DNA of 64,000 nt, taken from NCBI GenBank assembly GCA_015680685.1, contig MNCI01029043.1, positions 304,646 to 368,645 of the forward strand. The letters run 5' to 3'. The DNA comes from Gnetum montanum (Eukaryota > Streptophyta > Gnetopsida > Gnetales > Gnetaceae). The notes under the pieces are model-generated. The model ran no database searches and had not been told where the DNA came from. It was given only the letters and a program-made list of their open reading frames with translations. Position 1 is the first letter of the stretch, and each line of letters opens with the position of its first letter. Below, one piece after another: positions 1 through 11,792 of this stretch. A program made the position numbers and the translations under genes.

Positions 1-1425
1 ACATCCATCAAGGAACTCCTATCACTACACAATCTAGCTAAGAAAAATGTGGAGAGGTCAGGGCTTGAGCCTATGAAGAGGAATGACGGCTATTTGCAAT
101 GTGGCATGTCAAGGCTAATCAAGTGTTCTTGCAGCTACCGTGTCCATGGGAAGTATCAACTCCATCAAACATTGGAACATCAACATGGATGACTCATAAT
201 CCTTGGATAGAAGAGGAGAAATGTCAAGGGCTTCTTCAATAGTACCAATCTCAGAAGCCTGGAGCATAGGACACAGGAAAGGCACCCATGGAGGAGCCAC
301 CACCACTAGGAACCCAATGAGTTCCATAAGTTTTATATTTTGTATTTGTGTTCAAATTTTGTTTAATCCTACACTGTGGCATGAAATAGTCCATGGTCAT
401 TCAATAATCTCATACCTAACCCTTGTTTGTAATTAAATGAACTTGTTCCTCACTTTCTTTGACTTGCATATGAGTTGTTATTTAGTCGTGGGGGTATGAT
501 GAATCATGGTCTAGCAAGTGCTAATATTGGACCCTTGATATCATACCCTTGATATCAGACCTTTGATATCAGACCCTTGATACCATACCCTTGATATTAG
601 ACCCTCGATATTGAGTACACAATATCATGGCCTGGATAATGATATCGGATACACGATATCATGATTCCTGTGTAAGCCTATAAATACACATTTTGGTGTA
701 TAGGAAGGGCAGAGTAAGTTAGTATTAGAGTAGAGTCTTTTTGTTTATTTTTAGTTCATTTTAATCCTTTCCCCAATGCATGCTCACAATGTGATGATTG
801 TAATTGTACGAAACCTTTATTCGAGTGTTATGTACTAAGACACATACATGACCGGCAATAAAGATTAAAATTACTTCATCATTACAACATTCACTTAGTT
901 TTAATTACTTAATTATTATTTTTATTTATTATTTTCTTAATTAATATTTATTTACTTTCATTTACTATCCCTATTATTAAATGCGGAATGAGTACGACTT
1001 AATCACGAGCATTTAAGTGTGACTTCTTGGTATCCCAGTAGCGTATATAGGAGTGCTTAAGTAACATGCACTTGGTAATCTTAGAAGTAGTACACGAGGT
1101 CCAACATGTGTATGGATGATTAACAATGGATGCTAATTTCACTTAGGCTAGATTAGATTTTGCTTCTCATTCCCCATTAGCTTAAAACAAAGTTATTTTC
1201 CATTGCCTCTAAGAGTAGCACTAGCTTAGGACCAAATCATACACATCACTCTAGAATAAACCAGACATGACAAAGAAAATATTAGTCTAGGTGGGAAGAA
1301 AACGAACTATGATCAATGTGTAACTATCAAGATACCACAACTAGCCCATCTATGAAATTTGACCGGATCGTGTGTGAACACTTGTATTCATATGGTTGAG
1401 TGTAGGGGTACCTCACCACTCATCA
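1..1425 (+). mobile_element. Element F: 3' end of an Athila-like LTR retrotransposon with its 3' LTR
   Basis: Bases 1-496 are the non-coding 3' end of the internal region and end in a G-rich tract (490-496) that acts as polypurine tract. The LTR runs from TGATGA at 497 to CTCATCA at 1425 (929 bp). It shares its start, its GATATC-rich U3, TATAAATA at 679-686 and its terminal CTCATCA with the LTRs of element A. No convincing reading frame is seen in 1-496. The 5' part of F lies outside the window. The element entered an older opposite-strand LTR (G), whose remnant follows directly. Confidence 0.8.
497..1425 (+). repeat. 3' LTR of element F
   Basis: The LTR begins TGATGA and ends CTCATCA, close to the 7-bp terminal inverted repeat of this family. 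The U3 part (about 537-651) is packed with GATATC or near-GATATC palindromes, followed by TATAAATA at 679-686. At 929 bp it is longer than the other Athila-like LTRs here, mainly because of extra GATATC-type repeats in U3. Confidence 0.8.
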
Positions 1426-1790
1426 ATGGTGAATTGGTATTTATAGGCATGGCCATGGCCCACTACATCATATCTATGATGATATATGCAGAGCTATGAT
1501 ATCATAACTATGATATTGTAGATACAATATTGTAGTATCCATAATAAAAAGTTTTATCATAACCCCAAAAATGACTAAAAACTCATCCTTGAGGTTAGGC
1601 ATAGTGAGGATAGAGTCCCTTACAATTTTTTTGGATTACATAGGCATAGACATTTTAACACTTATATACATGACTAACTCTAATCTAAATGTTGCATTAT
1701 GGTTTGAGTGGTATTATAAAAATATCATAGAATGCATGATTAATACATATGATAAAAACATAAAACCAAAATAAAAATACAAATAAACTT
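1426..1790 (-). mobile_element. Element G: remnant of an Athila-like LTR and adjoining 3' internal sequence
   Basis: Read on the minus strand this resembles the 3' end of element B: internal sequence with a motif like the one at 21374-21420, a C-rich purine-tract complement near 1562, then a U3 with GATATC-like palindromes (about 1468-1545) and a TATA-like motif near 1437. The LTR is cut at 1425 by the end of element F, so G is older than F. The right limit is approximate because similarity fades. Confidence 0.55.
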
Positions 1791-1849
1791 GATGTAGTTG
1801 TTTTCATGTTTTAAGTGATAGTTTCTTCTCCATCAACTTCTTTTCCTTA

Positions 1850-3174
1850 TTGTCAGGCCTCTAAAATTGATATCTACTTAGTAGCCTTTGAGTTTCTCTT
1901 CCTCTATTCTAGGGTTAGGTACCCTTCATGAAAATTAAATGATGTTGGCTAGAGTTCATACTGTCCAAGGACATGATAGTTGTTGAAACATCTTGTTAGC
2001 CTTGATGTATCATGTTTAAAATTGCATTCTTTCTTCCTTAAAAGCTTTGGCCACTTTCTTAAGCTCTTTATAATATGTCATTCTTCTAGCTAGGCTTGCT
2101 ACTACATTTTGATCCTAGTAGTTAGTCTTAACTACTTGTAATTCAAATTTCTCTATGTGAAGCTTCTTTTGTGGATCTTTCCCATATGAAAACTCTTTTT
2201 TATACATCAACTACATTGTAGTCACTTTCTATTCCACATCTATTCTTGGCTTTCCTACTATCAACATGGTCAAGTTAGCATATCAAAGATTTTCTAACCT
2301 CATGTATTCTACTAAGTCCTCAATCTACAGGTCTTTATTCTTTATTTTTGCTTGATGGACATGGACAAGACTATCCAAGATGGGTTGCTAATCAAGTGTT
2401 ATTTCTATAATAGAATTGATTTTGGCTTTGGCCATTTGGATGTCTTGCTCATTGATGTGCCTGTACATGCTTACTTGGTCTCTTAAGTTTTTTTTTTTTT
2501 TTTGCCTTTTATGCTCCTTGTTCTTGTTTTTCCATGCACTAATTTCAATTGCTAATTTTTTTCATACTACACAAACTTCTTCCATTGATAGGATTCTATT
2601 CTTATGGGACAATTGTCTTATGTCAAGATTGACTCTAGCAAATTGCTATCATAGTTGATGAATGCTTTCTTCTAGCCCATTTTTTATTTCTCAATGCTTG
2701 TCAACCTTAGGTTTTTAGTAGAAATTATTTTTTTTCCTTCTCTAGTGCTCTATTAGCTTTGGCATGTATGTATTTCTAAGCATATGCTATGAAAGAATTC
2801 CACATTGCCTTCTTCTTTTCCATCTCTATCTATGTGTATTTGGCCATGAGTTGTTCAATTTGATCATTTTTGAATTATTCAAGCTGGCCAAGTGTAATGT
2901 GTCATGTAGGGTCTTGTATTTTAAATCTTAATGTAGCTAATTCTTATTATAATCTTTGTAGTTCACTTTCTACATGTTGCATTCTTATTTCTACCATAAC
3001 CAATTTCCCTTTTGTTGAGATTAGTTTAGACTAGACTACATTGATATCACTAAGAATGTTAAAAAGATTTTTTATGACTTATCCTATCTATAGAAGTCTC
3101 TCTAACACATCCTCGTGTTTTGTAAGAGTCATTGATGTTTTGACTATGGTTTCCACATATTTGGTTCTAGTAAT
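1850..3174 (-). pseudogene. Decayed coiled-coil coding sequence, downstream part (split by element E)
   Basis: The minus strand reads for long stretches as a Lys/Glu/Leu/Ile-rich, heptad-like protein with scattered stops (many TAG). The reading is coherent in one frame up to the E insertion site at 3174 and continues in frame at 60784 beyond the other copy of the GTAAT duplication, so E interrupted a pre-existing coding-like sequence. I do not recognise the protein. It could belong to an older retroelement or be a broken host gene. Both ends are approximate. Confidence 0.4.
3170..3174. other. Target-site duplication of element E, left copy (GTAAT)
   Basis: GTAAT lies directly outside the E 3' LTR and is identical to 60779-60783 at the other end, 57.6 kb away. 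It fixes both ends of E. Confidence 0.88.
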
Positions 3175-4582
3175 TGTAATGACTGAAAACCTCAATTGCT
3201 AGAGAAACTGAGAATTCCAATGAATAGCTTTGACTTTAGATCCAAAGGACCTCTATGAAAAATAGGATCCAAGGTGCACTAGATAGTTAGGTAGATCACA
3301 CAAGGACTTAAGGAGGGTAAAATGAGATAAGAAAAATGAAAATGCAAAACACAGATATGGAGGATAAATCATGCTAAAATGAAACATATGAATAAAACTT
3401 GCACACAACTGGAACTATAAAATTTATTTTAGAAAAAATAAAGAAGGTATAGGAATTTGTATAAGATAGCTTGTGGCAGCAGGGGGTTCACTTCAGTGAG
3501 GGTTCAATGTCCTTTGAAACTATTATGATCAGCTCCATGATTTGGAGGTTTTACGACTTTCAATGCTTTTGAACCTTTGCTAATATTACACCAGATCCAC
3601 AACATTTTTGATGAAAGGGGATGAGAGGTGTGAGAGATTTGAATCACAAAAGTGAAACATGTTGGAAGTTTTGGCTTCCAGGTGCTCAACATTGATGCCA
3701 AAATCTCACAGATCTTAAAGGGGGAATAAAAGGGATAACAATGGCTATGGGTTCCATAGTAGAGGATTTAAGAAGCTTTGTGTGTGCTCAAAGCTCTAGA
3801 ATGCAAAATTGCCTAAAAAATTCAAAAATGTGATACCCTTTCATGGTCTTCATGTTTGGATTTTATAGGATCTTGGGCCACAAATTTGATTGCCGACAAG
3901 ATTTTGGCTACATGTAGGTTTGGTGGGTGTTTAAATCCAATGAGGTTATAATTTATGGTAATTTTTATATACCAATGGCATCAAAGCTATTTTATTTACT
4001 AAAAATAGTAAACAAAAATTTCACCCTTACTGGCTCTTTCCATCCATCCTAGCCCTCCCAACAACAATGCTAGAGTGCAAGGTCAAAACTAGAGTTGGTG
4101 CAATGCTGGAGGAACACTTGGGGGGCAAGGGAGGGGAGGTAGGGGGGGCTTGAAAAGGTGCAATGTTGTGGGAATGAAGTGGCAATGCTAGGGTAAGGGT
4201 TATACACCACCCCCACCCCCCAATGTTGAGCATGGTTGATGTCATACCCCCCAACACTAGGTGTAGGTGCGTTATACCTCCCAATAGGTATCTCCAATGT
4301 GGAAACTTTTAGACCCCCCATAAAAACCATCAAAATGTTAATTTTGGAATCCCAAAAGGAATTTTAACCTCCCAAGTCCAAATATAGGCATTATATGCTT
4401 TTTTTTTCACTTGGAAAATGAGGCTTTGACCACTTATGAGGCATGTTTTAGTTCCAAAAGTATAAAGTATGTGAGATTTCACCTCATGGGTTGCAACCTT
4501 CACATTTACAATGAAGTTTAGCCTCAGATTTCATGGGATGGGGATTACAAAGGCTACAACATGCAATTTTAATGATGTTTCA
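3175..4582 (-). repeat. 3' LTR of element E
   Basis: On the minus strand it starts TGAAACATC at 4582 and ends CATTACA at 3175 (1408 bp). It matches the E 5' LTR (59849-60778) over both ends but keeps a U3 stretch of about 530 bp (roughly 3872-4402) missing there. A TATAAAA box lies at 3861-3867 (minus). The segment around 4100-4330 is rich in G/C runs. It is clearly related to the LTRs of D but belongs to another subfamily. Confidence 0.87.
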
Positions 4583-4600
4583 CTGACCCCTCTTTGTTGG
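4583..4600 (-). promoter_or_regulatory. Polypurine tract of element E
   Basis: The minus strand has AAAGAGGGG directly upstream of the 3' LTR start, where plus-strand DNA synthesis is primed during reverse transcription. Position and composition are as expected. Confidence 0.65.
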
Positions 4601-4910
4601 TGCCTATAGGATTGACCCGTTGACATCATGGCTATGACATTGACATGTTTGTCAATTAGTGGTTTTATCACTTCATGTTTTTTAGATGTTGGTCACATGA
4701 CAAATGCATTTCAGGATCTAATATCTTGCTCCAAGGTTTCTTTGACCACTAGGAACCTTCCTTTGCATGTTCGGAGCTATCAATTTGGACTTTTGGTCTT
4801 CATAGGCCATTCAACTTCTTGGTAATTTTCTTCCTCCCCTTTTTTTCTTATTTTTTTGTGGGGTAAAACCTTCATTGGATTTCTTTTTGAAGGCCAATTT
4901 TGACATTGTT

Positions 4911-5040
4911 TTTCTATTGGATGAGTTATGTTACTTCTAGTAGACTTAATGGCTTTCCCATCGAATAGGATGTGTCACACTTGATAGACTTAATGGTTTT
5001 CCTATTGAATGAATTGTGTTACATTAAATGGACTTGATGG
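4911..5040 (-). repeat. 43-bp minisatellite, three units, in the E 3' UTR
   Basis: Three degenerate direct repeats of about 43 bp (starting near 4911, 4954 and 4997) share the core TAGACTTAATGG. They lie between the integrase gene and the polypurine tract, a region of Tat/Ogre elements known to gain short tandem repeats. Confidence 0.6.
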
Positions 5041-5479
5041 TGGAGCATGATGAAGGGATGTCATAAGGTCATAATGCTTGAATGTCAAAGATAGGTCAAC
5101 ATTACTATTTAGGATAAGGAAGGCTATAATAAGACTATGAGTTTGGGTTCAAGGAAATGGTAATGGGAATGGAGATGAAACAAGAAATCTTGGCACAATA
5201 GGAAAAAATTAGCAAATCTTGCATATCAAGGTCATCTAATGACTTACTACCATGCTAAGTTGCACCTTCATGATGACTTCCAAGCTTCATCCTGCAAATA
5301 CAACTCTAAGAGAACAATAAAACCAAGCAAACAAAACATGATGTTACAATACAATGCATAAGGTTAGAAAATGATAAGACTAGGCTACCATAGGTCACAT
5401 GTGTTACATCCAAAAGGGATCTGCATTGAAGTGTTCCACTCATTTGTTATAAAAAAGAGGTCTTGCAGGCTTACTTTTC

Positions 5480-6870
5480 ACTAGTTGTGATGATCATTAA
5501 TGTAGGCTACATGTAATAAGGTTTTAGATAGGAATGATTGACCAAATTGACCAACTCATTCCCATCCATGTTAGCTATCTTGAATGCTCTATTTTTGTAG
5601 GCCTTGGTAACCAAGAAAGGTCCTTTCTAGTTGGCTAAGAATCTATCTCCATGCTCATGGATAGCCTTAAGGGCTAGGTCACCCTTCTTGATCTTGCACC
5701 AGTTTAGGTTATGATGGTGGTGCCATTTCTACCTCTCTTGATATCACTCAATGTGAGTAAGTGTTCATACCCATTGCTCCTCCACTGAGTCTAGCTTCAT
5801 GGTCCATGGCTCCTTACATTGTTCATCATTGATGAAGTTAGATAAGGCTACTCAAAGTGATGGAACCTACAAACCAAGAGGTAAAATAACTTCAAAATCA
5901 TAAAAAAGGCTATAAGGGGTTACATCAGTTATTGTACAAAATGTTGTTTTGTAGGCCCAAAGTGCATGGATAAGCCTCTCATGAAATTTGCACTTGCTGT
6001 TGTTTAACATCTTTTTGAGTAAGCTAATAATGGCCTTATTGCTTACTTCTACTTGTCCATTGGCTTGAGGGTAGTATGGTAATGAGAAGGAATGCTTAAT
6101 GCCTAGGTCATGACAAAATATTTTCATTTCTTGGCTACTAAACTATGGTCCATTGTATGTGACTATGGTCGTAGGTATGGCGAAGCAAGCCACTATGTTA
6201 TCAAGTATAAATATATAGACTTTTTTAGATGTTGTCTTTCTTAGCGAAATAGCTTCCCACTTTGTGAAGTATTTAGTTATAATGATGATGAAACTATGTC
6301 TTGCAAAAGATTTAGGCATTATAGGTCCAATGATATCCAATCCCCACCATTGAAACAACCAAGTTATCTAAGTAGTGTGTAACTTAGTTGGAGGTATGTG
6401 TATAAGGTTACTATTTCATTAGCATGTGTCACAAGTTTTAACCTTTTGCAGGTAGTTACTTTCCATATAGGATCGATAATAGCCTAAATATCTAATCTTA
6501 GTGGCCATAGTTCTAGTCCTATATGTCCCCCACATACACCCTTGTGAACCTACTCTAGGATTGTTCAGGCTTTTTTTTTTACCCAAGCACACTAACAATA
6601 TGTCATCGTAGGACTATTAACATAATGTGTTACTACCTAATATGACATATTGTTTTGATAATTTATGTACAATATCCTTTTGAGTAATAGTTAAGCCTTG
6701 TGAAGGTTCGTCATGCATAAGGTAAAACTTGATATCATTGTACCACTCCCTTGCAAGAGCAATATGAACTATGGCCACAAATGTATCCTTAGTGTTCTAT
6801 GTAATGGACATAGCATAGTCCACAATTAAGGTGGGAAACTTGCTAAACACATCGATTATTACACTAAGGG
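5480..6870 (-). pseudogene. pol: Integrase of element E (pol 3' part)
   Basis: Integrase cuts LTR ends and joins the cDNA to chromosomal DNA. On the minus strand the sequence starts in the RNase H-integrase linker (about 6870-6600), followed by the zinc-binding N-terminus (about 6600-6400), and the catalytic core (6358-5867) with WWGLDIIGPI, the position of the first catalytic Asp. The later core motif YYPQANGQVEVSNK contains the catalytic Glu. A C-terminal 'PSLR' motif follows near 5850, typical of Tat/Ogre integrases. Stops (for example at 6142) and frameshifts make it non-functional. The gene is cut at its 5' side by element D at 6875, and the upstream part resumes at 44606. Confidence 0.87.
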
Positions 6871-6875
6871 ATAGT
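6871..6875. other. Target-site duplication of element D, left copy (ATAGT)
   Basis: ATAGT here and CTAGC at 44606-44610 agree at three of five positions, as expected for a mutated duplication. Counting them as one duplicated site restores an uninterrupted RNase H-to-integrase reading frame in E, which supports the placement. Confidence 0.65.
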
Positions 6876-7145
6876 TGAAACACCATCAAATTTGCATGTT
6901 AAAACTTTTGTAATTCCATCCCATGAAACTTAAGGCAATGCTTTATTATAAATGTGAAGGTTTTAATCCATAAAAAGGAAATCTCACATGTTTCATACTT
7001 TTGGGGTTGAAAAATGCTTCATACGTGGCCAAAGCCTCATTACCCAAGTGAAAAGAGTCACCTAGTATCTATATTTGAGCTTAGGGGAGTTAAAAATGCC
7101 TTTTGGAATGTCAAAAATGGTAATTTGACACTCTTCGCTCCCACC

Positions 7146-7183
<38 letters not shown>

Positions 7184-8128
7184 NGGGGTCAAATAGTGTG
7201 GAGGGGCCAGATAGCTAGGATGCATGGGGATGGATCTCACCTACTCCCCTTGAACATGGTAGCTAAATTTTAGCAATTTGGTACCCAATTTGCAGGCAAT
7301 CAATCATCAATTTGATTGCCAATTTTCAGCCAATCATGTCAACCATTGGTAGCCAATTTGTCACCAATGATGTCAACCATTTGTAGCCACTTTGCAAGAC
7401 AAATCATGGTCATAACCCTAGAAAAACTACACCTTGGCATCATGTCAAGGTTCCACACTTTGGAAATTCAGCATCCTTAACATTTTGGCATCTAAGAGCT
7501 CTTTCTTTCTTAGCAAAAACATAGCTTCTTAGTGCCTAGCAATGTGGAATATTTGTGATCCATTACCTCCTATTACTCCACCCTTTGGATCTATGAGCTT
7601 TGGGTGTTAATGTTACCCCCTAGGATCCCAAAATCCTAGCATCATGCACTTTGGTTATCCCAATCCTTCATATTTTCATAAACCCCTAGTAACAACCAAG
7701 TTAACATATCTAAGGTAGTGACAAAGGAGGTTTGATAGCATCAAAAGTGACAAAGATACTGGATCATGAAGTTGATTATGACTTCAATAGACTTTGAACC
7801 CTTACCCAAGTGAACTCCCCTTTGTCCCATCTTGTGCACCAATTTTGTACACATCTTTGAACTCATTATTTGTTCATTTAATGAAATTTATGATTTCAAT
7901 TTATGCACAATCTTAGATATAATTGTTATATTTCTAGTGCATTATTTTATAGGTCTGCATCTTTTTACACTTTTACACCCCCCCTAAGTCACTGGTTGAT
8001 CTACCGAACCATCCAGAGCATCCTGAATCTTATTTTTCTTGCAAAGACCCTAGGGGATGTAGGGTTGATGCTTTCTACAATTGAGAATCATTGGTTTCTT
8101 CCAAAGATCAAGATTTCCCATTGCAATA
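6876..8128 (+). repeat. 5' LTR of element D
   Basis: It starts TGAAACACC and ends near GCAATA at 8128 (1253 bp). From 7185 to the end it aligns with the D 3' LTR (about 43672-44605), and its first 200 bp match the start of the E LTRs. It contains a poly-C run at 7147-7183 ending in a single N (7184) followed by GGGG, probably a misassembled homopolymer. Confidence 0.85.
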
Positions 8129-8135
8129 GTTTTAT

Positions 8136-8152
8136 TGGCACTAGAAGGAGGG
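8136..8152 (+). promoter_or_regulatory. Primer-binding site of element D
   Basis: TGGCACTAGAAGGAGGG lies seven bases after the 5' LTR and would pair with the 3' end of a tRNA primer. Element E has a diverged version at the equivalent place (59826-59842). The likely original began TGGCGCTAG. I cannot name the tRNA from memory. Confidence 0.6.
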
Positions 8153-8313
8153 CCTTTGCTTGATTTCTATAGCTAAATTTGATTATCCCCATAACCAATG
8201 TTGCCTACTTACTAGAAATTTTTGATTTTCACAACAAAAACCTTGAAAGCTTCTTTGAAAAACCCAACAATGCCCCTCATCCCCCTACAGTAGAAACCCA
8301 AATGTTGAAGTTG
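8153..8313 (+). other. Leader of element D, first part
   Basis: Untranslated leader between primer-binding site and gag, broken at 8314 by the insertion of element A and resuming at 17612. No reading frame is seen. Confidence 0.55.
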
Positions 8314-8318
8314 TAGGT
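8314..8318. other. Target-site duplication of element A, left copy (TAGGT)
   Basis: TAGGT is identical to 17607-17611 on the far side of A, so A is a complete insertion with intact ends. Confidence 0.92.
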
Positions 8319-9151
8319 TGATGAGCCATGATATTGCATCCATGATATCGGGTACACAATATCGGAACCTTTAAAGCAATATTGGACATCCGATATTGGG
8401 TCCTGTCTTGTCGCCTATAAATTAGAGGCGAGTGCACTTGGTTTGGAAATAGTTAGTTCATTAATCTTAGTCCCTTACCTGAACTCTTGCCTTTTTTCCT
8501 TCTCAAAGTTAGAATTATTTCTGAGTGCTCATAGTAGGAGTCATAAAGCAAATGGATCCTTATTTGAGCATGGTGTACCTGAGCACACCTTGTGGTCAAA
8601 AATAAAGATGAACTTTGTGATAAATCTTGCAGCATTCAGAATAGCTTATTTAATGTTATTTATAGTTATTTAATGCTTTCCTTAGTTAATTAATGTTCTC
8701 TCTCTCACCTTGTTAACTCTCCCAAGTAAGCACACTCAGTATGACCACTTTGAGCATGCATGGAACACTTGGTAACCTAGTAATGATTAATGTTTGGTAA
8801 TCCCAGTAGTGTTACACTAGTTTAGGATGCAAACGGCAAGTGAGAATGGATGCTAGTGTTAAGACTAGTTAGAGCATAGTTGATTAGTTAAATTAAAGTG
8901 TTTACTTAATTAGTTCACTTCTCCCTTTGTAGCACTAGGAAATAAAACATAAAATTATATAAAAATCATATACCTCAAGTTTACTTAACCATAAAATCAT
9001 GCTATACAAGTAAGCTTGAAAAGATAATGATTGACTAACCCATCTAGGTTTTGTAAAGGTGCATACGCACTTAGTCCTTGGAATTTGACTAGATCATGCA
9101 TGTATGCTCATATTCGTATGGTTGAGCGTAGGGATACCTCGCTGCTCATCA
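8319..9151 (+). repeat. 5' LTR of element A
   Basis: It begins TGATGAG and ends CTCATCA, a perfect 7-bp inverted repeat (833 bp). U3 contains GATATC-type palindromes at about 8338-8397. The TATA box TATAAAT is at 8416-8422. The sequence matches the 3' LTR throughout. Confidence 0.92.
8416..8422 (+). promoter_or_regulatory. TATA box of the element A 5' LTR
   Basis: TATAAAT sits about 100 bp into the LTR, just after the GATATC cluster. It is conserved in the 3' LTR (16827-16833), in F (679-686) and in B (21265-21272, minus strand). Confidence 0.7.
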
Positions 9152-9152
9152 T

Positions 9153-9170
9153 TGGTGCCATTGTTGGGGA
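9153..9170 (+). promoter_or_regulatory. Primer-binding site of element A (tRNA-Asp type)
   Basis: TGGTGCCATTGTTGGGGA starts one base after the 5' LTR. It matches the Athila-type tRNA-Asp site TGGCGCCGTTGCCGGGGA at all but four positions, and every difference is C-to-T or G-to-A. Confidence 0.87.
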
Positions 9171-9289
9171 CTTTGTTGGTTGTGCGCTAACTAGAACTTA
9201 GGAAATCTTCACATCATTGGTACGAACCCTTAGGGTTGGTTATCTTACAATTAGTGAAATGAAAAGTATTGCACACTGAATAGAAAATT

Positions 9290-11140
9290 ATGTCTTCTTC
9301 TTCTTACGAGAGTGTTTTACTACCTAGGTCTGATACAGGGAACAATTGGAGGCATAGTACACATGATAATCCACCAGTCCCTCAACAATTTCGTGTGGTA
9401 TACATTCATCCTTATGAGTATATACCAAAATTTACCTTTATCCTCCATCAGGATGAACAACTGTGTTGGCATGATTTAGAAGGTAACATAGTGTTACCTC
9501 TTGATCGCTTAGTCCTAGGCATGCTCCTTCATGATCTCACATGAATTGGTATGTAGCACTTATAGGTAGAGTACTTTGTGCATGATCATGACTCGAGAGA
9601 GTATCAACCCACAAAGGCACAACGTCAAAGGGATCTACAACAGGAGAGACATCATGAATCCATGAAGGAGAAGTTATCTTAGAATGTCTTATATGTCATA
9701 AGTGAAAATGAGAATGGTGAACCTATCTTAGGAACTCTCCCACACAATGATGTTCCTCCTGTTGACTTCGGTCAAGGGGTTGTGTATCAGAATCTTCACT
9801 CAACTATCCATAACCTGGATTCTAGTACTGACAGACACAAAGGGTCTAAAAAAGGAACACGAACACATGACAAAGATGGAAATTCTAATAGTAACTATGA
9901 TTAAGGCCTCAACCATCAAAGAGAAGGAAGAAGACACCATCATGGTGACAGTCCTCCTTCTTCTTCACCTTCATCATCTCCTTCATCCTCTCCTTTAGTA
10001 TTTGGATATAGTTACAAGGAAAAAGACCCTAGGGATAATGGTAAGAAAAACAAGAATCATAGGAAAAGTAGCCGAGAAAGGGGATGAGGGAATTCTAGAG
10101 AAACTCATCATGAGAGGAGGGAGAGTAGGAACAACATAGGCATCATAGACCCCATAGATAGTACAATCACGATGAACCCCTACTCACTACCTGAAGTATG
10201 CTAGATATAACTAAGGCTATTAGAATCCCAANNNNNNNNNNNNNNNNNNNNNNNNNNNNNNNNNNNNNNNNNNNNNNNNNNNNNNNNNNNNNNNNNNNNN
10301 NNNNNNNNNNNNNNNNNNNNNNNNNNNNNNNNNNNNNNNNNNNNNNNNNNNNNNNNNNNNNNNNNNNNNNNNNNNNNNNNNNNNNNNNNNNNNNNNNNNN
10401 NNNNNNNNNNNNNNNNNNNNNNNNNNNNNNNNNNNNNNNNNNNNNNNNNNNNNNNNNNNNNAACATGACCATCCTAAGGGATGTTACCTTATAATCTCAC
10501 ATCTACAGGAGTTTTGGGTGTATACACTCAACCCATAATTAAACAAAAGGCAAACACCTCGAAGGTTACCTTATCCCCAAGGTAACCCAAGGTAGTTTCA
10601 CCAACCCTTGATGTATTATCCAAGTGGAACTCCACCACAACCAAATGATCAGTATCAACAATGGCAACACCCACAATCATGGGGAATGCCACCACCACGT
10701 CAATAGTACCCTTGCCATCAATCCAACCTGTATGAATACTACGTGCAGTAGCTAATCTCTCCATGTGACTCTCCTAGTCACATTGCTCCCCAACCTTAAT
10801 ACCAAACCCATGAGTATTATATAACTCCTTCTCCTAGGGGAGATGTTCCACAAACATGCTTGCCTTCTCATTTGGCTACATCTCTTCCACCCTTAACTCC
10901 ATTGCCACATGCTCCAGCTATGTAGGATGAGCTCCCTACCTAGCCACAACAATGTAACACTACAAAGGCTATTAATCCTCACCCTACTATTGGTTCAGAT
11001 AATCACACAAAGAAGAGAACTTTCTTTAGGACCAACAATCCAACCAAGTCCTTGCAGTCACAAGCTACTCACTCTTCAAAGGCCTCACCATCATATGAAA
11101 CTTTGGGACTCTCTTTAAACCAAAGGCCACATTCAATGCA
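9290..11140 (+). pseudogene. gag: gag of element A
   Basis: Gag forms the virus-like particle that packages element RNA. The chosen start is the ATG at 9290, about 120 bp after the primer site, opening an 84-codon frame that begins MSSSSYESV. Stops at 9542 and later, with frame changes, break it. A basic, His-rich then Ser/Pro-rich stretch at about 9830-10010 matches the gag of element B (25807-26064, minus strand), which identifies both. A 230-N assembly gap (10232-10461) removes part of the middle. The far end is approximate. No clear zinc knuckle was found. Confidence 0.72.
10232..10461. other. Assembly gap (230 N) in element A gag
   Basis: An unresolved run of N. The equivalent region is present in element B around 24730-25670. 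Confidence 0.97.
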
Positions 11141-11141
11141 C

Positions 11142-11640
11142 ATGGTCATGTTGACGCATGCCATTACCAATTGGATTAAGGCTGGCCATCTTCCTAGGAA
11201 GTTCTTTGATCATGGGAGTCCTCTTATATATTTACAAATCACTAGGAATGACCTGTGCAAAGCTCTTTTGGATTCAAGTTCTAGTATCAATTTAATCTCT
11301 CAAGAAATCTACAAATCTTGGAACCTACCTCCACTTAAAAAGAGTAACATTCGTTTAGATCTGGCTGACCAGTCCATCACTATCCCATTAGGACTAGTGG
11401 AGGACATTGTTACCACTGTTTGTGGATGGTTGTATCCAGTCAACTTCCTAGTTATTTAAGTCAAAAACTGTAAAGGGGACTTCCCAATCATAATGGGAAG
11501 AGCATGGCTAAGCACAATCGATGCATACCTAGGAATACATGATCTTTCCCTAGAGATATCAAAGGAAAATATGTTTGAAAAAATCAAGAAGAAGAAAGTT
11601 CCATGCATCGCATATAGTGACACAGGGTGTAGTTGCATGT
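11142..11640 (+). pseudogene. Aspartic protease of element A
   Basis: Protease matures the Gag-Pol polyprotein. The frame 11052-11459 and its continuation to about 11630 contain the active-site region ALLDSSSSINLIS, followed by the LADQSITIPLGLVEDI and PIIMGRAWL motifs typical of Athila-type proteases. The catalytic triplet should read Asp-Thr/Ser/Leu-Gly, but the Gly is Ser here. The same replacement occurs in element B. A stop at 11457 interrupts the frame. Confidence 0.78.
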
Positions 11641-11792
11641 AGAAGTTCTGGTTTGTACAACATTTAACATTTCCTGCATGCAACCAGTGTGCACAAGTAA
11701 CTAATATAAAAAGATGCCTATATGCAACAACCACAAGACAAGAAGGCACCTAGTGGCTAATAGCTGACTAAGAGAGCAACTCAACTATATGC

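Noticed and set aside
7014-7240. Open frames through the poly-C/poly-G tract with poly-Pro or poly-Gly
   Set aside because: Produced by a homopolymer next to an N. No coding character.
10167-10494. Open frames made of X residues
   Set aside because: They cover the 230-N assembly gap.
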